This document shows, one piece after another, positions 58,232-64,000 of a stretch of 64,000 nucleotides of DNA (within the stretch, counting starts at the first letter, position 1; each line of letters opens with the position of its first letter). The notes below the pieces were generated by a model that saw only the letters and a list, made by a program, of their open reading frames with translations, did no database searches and was not told the DNA's origin. The stretch comes from Pseudomonadota bacterium (lineage in GTDB: Bacteria > Pseudomonadota > Gammaproteobacteria > Steroidobacterales > Steroidobacteraceae), in assembly GCA_947454465.1 (NCBI GenBank), contig CANGJP010000003.1, positions 1 to 64,000 of the forward strand, given 5' to 3'. The position numbers and the translations under genes were made by a program.

Positions 58232-59938
58232 TCAATCGCGAGTCAATTTTCGATAAGCCAAACTACTGCGATACCACACGGGTCGCTCCGGATCATTGGC
58301 AATGTCCAGCAAGGTAGACACATTGAGTACCGCCAAGTCCCGTGCGGCACTAGCATCCAGCGGGGCACTGGTAAGGTCATCTGATGGATGAGCAATATGC
58401 TGCTGCAACCAGCTGCGCTTTGTCGTTAGAACATTGATACGACCATCGCGCGCACGATTACCACTGCGCAAAGCAACAGCCGGAATACCGGCACGTACTA
58501 ACGGCGACATCGACGACATGAGCAAGGAACTATCTTGCTCTTCACTCAAAATCAGGCGCAGATTTTGCGACTGCGCTGCACTAACTAGGTGATTACCCAC
58601 ACTGGATTGATCCGCCCCTATTCCAATGACATCACTGGTACGCGTGATGGGTAATGGCGTATCCAACGTGATGGCCGCAACAATATTCCGTCCCTGAGTC
58701 GCCGCATCGGCGAGCACTGCTTTCAACCCTTGAGCATCCTTTTCCCCTGCAGTGACCGCGGCAAACAAAATCGATCGCTTAGGTTTGACCGGCATGGCCG
58801 CCACAGCGCGCGCCATTTCTAACAACATCGCGACCCCTACCGCGTTGCGCTGCAATCCGTTATACAAATTATCGCCGTTAATCGCCGTACCTCGGCCCAA
58901 CCCATCCAGATTTGCTGTAACCAGAACGTATTCTTGCTGTAGTCGCGAATCACTGCCCCGCACCATCGCCAGCACATTATTACTTTCAATGCGACGTAGA
59001 CCAGTGGTGGCGGTCATGGTCATACTACCCTGCAAGTTGAATCCCTGCGGTTCACCGGCTCGTGCCGCTTGCATAACTTGCTCGAATGAATGCCCACTGT
59101 TAGCAAACAACGACGCAACCGAGGCCGCATTAAAGCGGAACTTCAGTTTCAGTTCAGGAAAACGTTCATCTGGTTGCATCTCAGCATTCAGTCGACGCAT
59201 CTGTGACACCCAACTCATTGCAGCGATACGCTCCCAACTGTTTTTGTCAGTCATGGGGTGGATTTCGATAACTCCAATTGCGCCGGCTTTTGACAAGCTG
59301 GCGTACTTCGTTTCCGGCCAGCCATAAAAATTTCGCAACTCCTCATCCAGACGCTCAGGCGCTCCATCTAGTATCACCGCAATCTTGCCTTGCAGTTCCA
59401 GTTCAGCGAGGTCGTTGTATTTGTACTCAGGGGCCTCAATACCATAGCCCGCAAAGACCAGCGGTGCGGTCACGCTGCTACTGGCATTAAAAAAATTCAC
59501 TGACGGCAAGTAATCCTTACTGAAGTCAAAATCGGTAACCGCGCCTTCATTACGCGCAATAGCGGAAGACCCGGGTAGCACCGCGGTTGCCTCGACTAAG
59601 GGCACAGAACGAAAAAACCCACCCTCGGATCCAGCGGGAGTCAAGCCATATTGACGAAACTGCGCCGCCACGTATGCCGCCGCCAATTCATATCCACGAG
59701 ATCCTGTCGCGCGGCCCTCGAGTAAATCCCCACTGAGAAACTCGGCGTGTGCACGAATGGCCTGCGCTGCAATCGCAGGCATGGGCGCCGAACTACGCTG
59801 CACCTCAGCTACCGTTTGGGGGCCAAGCTGAGTCCCAGATTGGCCGTATGCATCACCACTGCACATCGCATAGGCCAGTCCTAAGCACACCACTTGAAAA
59901 TGCCGCAGTCCAACAGAAGAAATCAAACCAAAACTCAT
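58232..59938 (-). CDS. M28-family peptidase homolog, probably catalytically inactive
   Basis: HAEFLSGDLLEGRATGSRGYELAAAYVAAQFRQYGL and M28 layout, but canonical metal ligands substituted (see finding). Confidence 0.85.
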   Translation of the reverse strand: MSFGLISSVGLRHFQVVCLGLAYAMCSGDAYGQSGTQLGPQTVAEVQRSSAPMPAIAAQAIRAHAEFLSGDLLEGRATGSRGYELAAAYVAAQFRQYGLTPAGSEGGFFRSVPLVEATAVLPGSSAIARNEGAVTDFDFSKDYLPSVNFFNASSSVTAPLVFAGYGIEAPEYKYNDLAELELQGKIAVILDGAPERLDEELRNFYGWPETKYASLSKAGAIGVIEIHPMTDKNSWERIAAMSWVSQMRRLNAEMQPDERFPELKLKFRFNAASVASLFANSGHSFEQVMQAARAGEPQGFNLQGSMTMTATTGLRRIESNNVLAMVRGSDSRLQQEYVLVTANLDGLGRGTAINGDNLYNGLQRNAVGVAMLLEMARAVAAMPVKPKRSILFAAVTAGEKDAQGLKAVLADAATQGRNIVAAITLDTPLPITRTSDVIGIGADQSSVGNHLVSAAQSQNLRLILSEEQDSSLLMSSMSPLVRAGIPAVALRSGNRARDGRINVLTTKRSWLQQHIAHPSDDLTSAPLDASAARDLAVLNVSTLLDIANDPERPVWYRSSLAYRKLTRD

Positions 59939-60021
59939 CGGGTACTCAATCTACAAAGTAATAAGGTAATGCTAGACCAGTCGAGGTTCTCAGGGTAGCT
60001 TTAGCAGCAATTTTTAGATGA

Positions 60022-60549
60022 TTGGATTGCACGATGCACGCCACAAAATTACAGCACTTTGCGCTGCTACTGGTATTTACTTCAGTCACGGCATGCACAA
60101 GCCTGGCTAATACGCGCAATACTGCAAGCATCTTGGCCAACCCCGTTGGTATTGGCAGCATGGTTGACACAGTAGGAAACGAAATTGCACTTCGCGCGCT
60201 AGCATTGGTGGGTAAACCCTACCGCTATGGCGGCGCCGATCTACAAGGCTTCGATTGCAGCGGACTGGTGTATTACATCCATGATGCATTGGGCTTGATC
60301 GTACCGCGGACCGCGTCCGATCAGCAAAAGGCGGCCATCAGCGTCGACAAATCGGGCTTAGTGCCCGGGGATTTAGTGTTTTTTAAAACCTCAGCCGGTA
60401 ATCAGATTTCCCATGTCGGCGTATACGTAGGTGAAAATCGCTTTGTCCATGCCCCGCAATCCGGCAAACTGATTGAACTACGCTCACTGGATGACAGTTA
60501 TTACGGCCCACGCCTCACCAGCATTGGTCGCCTGTACCCAAAATCCTAA
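60022..60549 (+). CDS. NlpC/P60 (C40) family lipoprotein peptidase
   Basis: lipobox TACTS; GKPYRYGGADLQGFDCSGLVYYIHDALG, ISHVGVYVGENRFVHAPQSGK. Confidence 0.93.
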   Translation: MDCTMHATKLQHFALLLVFTSVTACTSLANTRNTASILANPVGIGSMVDTVGNEIALRALALVGKPYRYGGADLQGFDCSGLVYYIHDALGLIVPRTASDQQKAAISVDKSGLVPGDLVFFKTSAGNQISHVGVYVGENRFVHAPQSGKLIELRSLDDSYYGPRLTSIGRLYPKS

Positions 60550-60572
60550 TGGTGCACTCGGAGTACTAACCC

Positions 60573-61148
60573 ATGGCCGCCAAATCATCCACCATGCTGT
60601 CACTGGGTACCGTTGCGCCCACATTCGCGCTGCACGATTTTAATGGCAAGTTGTATCAACTCAGTGACTTCAACGCTGCCAAAGGCTTATTGGTCGCCTT
60701 CATCTGCTATCACTGTCCGTTTGTACAACACATTCGTCGCGAGTTTGCTGAATTTGCGCGCAACTATCAGGCGAAAGGCCTCGCCGTGGTGGCCATCGCC
60801 TCAAACGACATAGAGGCCTATCCCCAAGATGGGCCAGCCGGCATGAAGGCAGAGGCCACTGAATTTAACTACAGCTTTCCCTACTTACTGGATAACACGC
60901 AAACGGTGGCTAAAGCTTATCAAGCCGCTTGCACCCCCGATCTTTATCTATTCGATGGCGCACAACGCTTGTTTTATCGCGGCCAGTTCGATGCCAGTCG
61001 TCCTCGCAACACCATCCCGGTCACCGGTGATGATTTACGTGCGGCAACTGATGCCTTATTGGCAGGGCTTCCTGCCCCGACCGATCAACGCCCCAGCATT
61101 GGGTGCAGCATCAAATGGAAAGTAAGCAATGCACCAACCTATGCATGA
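60573..61148 (+). CDS. thioredoxin-family / redoxin protein
   Basis: VAPTFALHDFNGKLYQLSDFN, FICYHCPFVQHIRREFAEF, ACTPDLYLFD. Confidence 0.88.
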   Translation: MAAKSSTMLSLGTVAPTFALHDFNGKLYQLSDFNAAKGLLVAFICYHCPFVQHIRREFAEFARNYQAKGLAVVAIASNDIEAYPQDGPAGMKAEATEFNYSFPYLLDNTQTVAKAYQAACTPDLYLFDGAQRLFYRGQFDASRPRNTIPVTGDDLRAATDALLAGLPAPTDQRPSIGCSIKWKVSNAPTYA

Positions 61149-61165
61149 GAAAAAACCAAGCAAAC

Positions 61166-61642
61166 CTATTGATCAGCAACGTTGAGCCACATCATGACCA
61201 GCACGGCAGAGGCAAAATTTCTGAAAGCCTCGTCAAGCGTGGGCGCAGCCCTGTTCTGCCATAGCAGGAACCACTCGCCGGCAATCGCCTGAAAGCCAAC
61301 CAAATACAACACTGCCGCTAAGGACAGTCCCAACATAGCCGGCGCTTTTGCTGAATTGAATGCGGCGCCAGTTGACCTTGCCGCCCAGAGCCGATACGCA
61401 CCCCACAGGCATAACAATCCAGCCACCGCTTCGGTAATGATGATAGCGGCCACACATAGCCAGATCAGGATGGGACTTTCGATTGCACGCCACATCAATA
61501 CGGGCACCTTAAAAGTACCCTGCATATCGACAGCCGATTTGACCGCTCCGAAGGTTCCCTCTAGCGTCATGCTGTTGTTAAAAGCGGCCAAGGTAAGAAA
61601 CAAGCCCATGCCGAACACTAGAAATATTTTACCTATTTTCAT
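61166..61642 (-). CDS. DUF2165 family small membrane protein
   Basis: four hydrophobic segments; FNNSMTLEGTFGAVKSAVDMQGTF, GEWFLLWQNR. Confidence 0.75.
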   Translation of the reverse strand: MKIGKIFLVFGMGLFLTLAAFNNSMTLEGTFGAVKSAVDMQGTFKVPVLMWRAIESPILIWLCVAAIIITEAVAGLLCLWGAYRLWAARSTGAAFNSAKAPAMLGLSLAAVLYLVGFQAIAGEWFLLWQNRAAPTLDEAFRNFASAVLVMMWLNVADQ

Positions 61643-61830
61643 CTTGTCCCCAGTTATGTTGCTGTCGGATATGCATTCCGAACTTTTTGACTATTACTTA
61701 CAGTCTATAAACGTAGTGCAATCAATACTAACACTACAGCAGCGTAAAACAGAGGTTGAGTTAGTCATTGTGCATCTAAATAGATACACTTCAGCGTACT
61801 CATAATAAGACTTAACCAGAGACGATATAC

Positions 61831-62871
61831 ATGCCTCACGCTACTGCACACCGTCCGCTCAACCCCGCACCAGCACCCACTCCCAGCACACTGTGGCGAG
61901 TGAATAATCCCAGCGGCACCACGGGGATGCTGGCTGTGGATAAAGTCGGTGGAGCCGCGCTATTCCTTGATCCAAAAACATTAGCCATACAAAGCTCTAT
62001 TGCCATTCCGGGCGCGCACGAAATGGTGATCTCGCCCGATCACACGCTGGGCTATGTGGCGCAGTTTGGTAAATGGGGACGCAATGCCGCAGGCATCGGT
62101 GCACTGCTAGAACCAGCCTATTTAATTTGGGTAATCGACTTGGCCACCCGCAGCGTAGTTGATCGTATCGATACTCACCCTAATGTGGGACCTCACGGTA
62201 TGAAGTTCGATCTGCACGGTAATTTGTGGGTGACATTTGAAAGCAACTCACTTGGACTGGTGGATACTAAACAACGCAAGCTAGTTAGTGTCTGGCCGTT
62301 AGGTGAACCTCAACAACCGCCGCGTACACTAGAGATCAACGATGAAGGCACCACACTATATTGCACCGGCAAAGGCGATGATGTGTTGGTGTTTGACTGT
62401 CAGTCACACCAAGTCCGCACACGCATTGCGCTACCCGGCGGCGCCACCAGTCTCACCGCCGCACCCGATGGTCATCGATTAATCACCTTCGATAAAGCCA
62501 AGCAAGACTTGCTTATCATCAACATGAACGAAGAACGCATCATCGAACGCCATCCCTTCTGTGGCGCAGTATTAAGCAGCCCTAAGGCAAGTCGTTTCGT
62601 ACATGCGCGTTATTCACCCGATGGCCGTTACTTAGCGACGTGCAATTATGCGGGCGGCACAGCGCATCTTCACGATGGCAATCATCCACAAGACCATGTG
62701 GTGATTCCCGTGGCTAAAGGTCCGCAAGGATTAGCATTCTCGGATGACAGCAATAAACTGTATGTAGCTAATCACGACTGTGGCATTGTAACGATTATCG
62801 ACGTAGCCTCAGCCAAGGCTATCGACTGGCTACCTGCCGGTTCGGGTATTGAAGCGTTTAGTTTTTACTAA
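61831..62871 (+). CDS. YVTN/YncE-type beta-propeller repeat protein
   Basis: ISPDHTLGYVAQFG, YSPDGRYLATCNYAGGTAHLHD, GLAFSDDSNKLYVANHDCGIVTIIDVASAK. Confidence 0.85.
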   Translation: MPHATAHRPLNPAPAPTPSTLWRVNNPSGTTGMLAVDKVGGAALFLDPKTLAIQSSIAIPGAHEMVISPDHTLGYVAQFGKWGRNAAGIGALLEPAYLIWVIDLATRSVVDRIDTHPNVGPHGMKFDLHGNLWVTFESNSLGLVDTKQRKLVSVWPLGEPQQPPRTLEINDEGTTLYCTGKGDDVLVFDCQSHQVRTRIALPGGATSLTAAPDGHRLITFDKAKQDLLIINMNEERIIERHPFCGAVLSSPKASRFVHARYSPDGRYLATCNYAGGTAHLHDGNHPQDHVVIPVAKGPQGLAFSDDSNKLYVANHDCGIVTIIDVASAKAIDWLPAGSGIEAFSFY

Positions 62872-62919
62872 GCAATTAAGCTCAAACGTTAACCGTCACA
62901 TTTCAGTAGAGCGCGCATT

Positions 62920-63252
62920 TTGTACGCAGTTAAAACTCTCTTAAGCGCACTGATTATTCTGCTCGCCACCGAACTAAGTAAGCGCAGCAATAGCCTAGCG
63001 GCACTTATTCTGGCACTGCCAATAGTATCAATCCTTGCCCTATGTTGGATTTATATTGAAAGCAAAGACATCAATAAAATTGCCACCATTTCCTATGAAA
63101 CATTCTGGTATACGCTAGCTAGCTTGCCCATGTTTCTATTGATGCCTTATCTATTGCGCAATGGTTATCGCTTCTATATTTCACTCATCGCCTCATGCAT
63201 AGTGACTGCAGCACTGATGTCCCTCACTCAATATCTAATCTCGAAGTTGTAA
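62920..63252 (+). CDS. DUF3147-like small membrane protein
   Basis: 110 aa, three to four TM segments; TELSKRSNSLAALILALPIVSILAL; TTG start. Confidence 0.75.
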   Translation: MYAVKTLLSALIILLATELSKRSNSLAALILALPIVSILALCWIYIESKDINKIATISYETFWYTLASLPMFLLMPYLLRNGYRFYISLIASCIVTAALMSLTQYLISKL

Positions 63253-63411
63253 ATAGGGCACCTAGCCGATCAGAACGGTAGAAACAGCAACCTTGTTGAC
63301 AAAACAATCATGCTATCGTCTACCCTACCAATCGAAGGCTCGAGACTACACCAAAGCCGAGAATAGGGACTGCAAGCAACCGACGCTTATAGATAAATAC
63401 ATTAAGGCGCT

Positions 63412-64000
63412 TTACAGCGCCTTAACTGGATTGGTCAGGGTGCCAATCCCCTCGTAGGTACATACTGATTTATCACCATCCTTAAAAAAAACCGGTGGCT
63501 TACGGGCACTGCCAACACCACCTGGCGTGCCAGTAGCAATCACATCACCCGCTTGCAAGGTGAGAATGTTCGAGGCGTACACTACTTGCTCGAAAACCGT
63601 ATGAATCATCATTGACGTATTGCCTTCCTGCATCACTTCGCCATTGAGCGAATAACGAATAGGTAGATTTTGAGGATCGGTGACAAACTCTTTAGGCACA
63701 ATAAATGGACCCAACGGTGCAAAGGTATCGTGCGATTTACCAATCAACCAATCAGAACCATAACGGACATCACCACGGCCTTCACGATCAGAGACATCAT
63801 TCTCTAGCGTATAGCCAAAAATATAATCAGCGGCATGAGCAAGAGGTATGCGACTGGCTTTACGCGCAATGACAATACCTAACTCACATTCCCAGTCGAC
63901 CATCTTGCGACCTGGCGGCAATAAAATGGTTTCACCTTCAGCAATGATCGCTGACGGGGCTTTCAAGAACATATACGGATTCCAGCGCTGATCGTCAGTA
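63412..64000 (-). CDS. fumarylacetoacetate hydrolase family protein (5' end outside window)
   Basis: frame open to the window edge (..TDDQRWNPYMFLKAPSAI); DWECELGIVIARKA, TGTPGGVGSARKPPVFFKDGD. Confidence 0.92.
   Translation of the reverse strand, partial: TDDQRWNPYMFLKAPSAIIAEGETILLPPGRKMVDWECELGIVIARKASRIPLAHAADYIFGYTLENDVSDREGRGDVRYGSDWLIGKSHDTFAPLGPFIVPKEFVTDPQNLPIRYSLNGEVMQEGNTSMMIHTVFEQVVYASNILTLQAGDVIATGTPGGVGSARKPPVFFKDGDKSVCTYEGIGTLTNPVKAL

Noticed and set aside
58752-59327. 191-aa plus-strand ORF antisense to the M28-like gene
   Set aside because: Long but antisense to a protein with clear family similarity; no motifs recognised.
1-64000. tRNA/rRNA genes, prophage, transposon, restriction or other named defence systems
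   Set aside because: None recognised by eye; a tRNAscan-SE/DefenseFinder run would be needed to exclude divergent cases.

Overview
The window looks like a chromosomal segment of a gammaproteobacterium (inferred from gene content; no taxonomic search was possible). It is densely coding. I saw no rRNA, tRNA, integrase, transposase or CRISPR array. Main content in order: partial lytic transglycosylase; split class II (B12-dependent) ribonucleotide reductase nrdJa/nrdJb; Deg-type protease; cca; MidA-like methyltransferase; pteridine reductase, folK, folB; tsaD; rpsU and yqeY; then an ~18 kb block (OM protein, CPA2 antiporter, RND efflux operon, aldo/keto reductase, type I secretion locus with an RTX protein, DUF1080, 2-hydroxyacid dehydrogenase, PhyH) that separates rpsU-yqeY from dnaG-rpoD; cytochrome b561; sthA; M13 peptidase plus a decayed M13 fragment; OPT transporter; yciH, rluF, trmL; two tandem ATP/ADP-translocase-like carriers; atoE; an Ogt-AlkA fusion; glgP; rsmC-like and rsuA-like genes; LysR/MFS/OsmC; DsbC-like; an M28-like protein lacking catalytic motifs; NlpC/P60; redoxin; YVTN; FAH. 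Leads I consider most worth checking: (1) a ~340 nt leader with several stem-loops between an NrdR-box-like site/twin DnaA boxes and nrdJa; (2) an uncoded, hairpin-rich, GGA-rich ~200 nt segment with its own terminator upstream of osmC; (3) the Ogt-AlkA fusion; (4) the M28-like pseudoenzyme; (5) the interrupted rpsU-dnaG-rpoD cluster; (6) a 24-codon membrane-peptide ORF next to a direct repeat.
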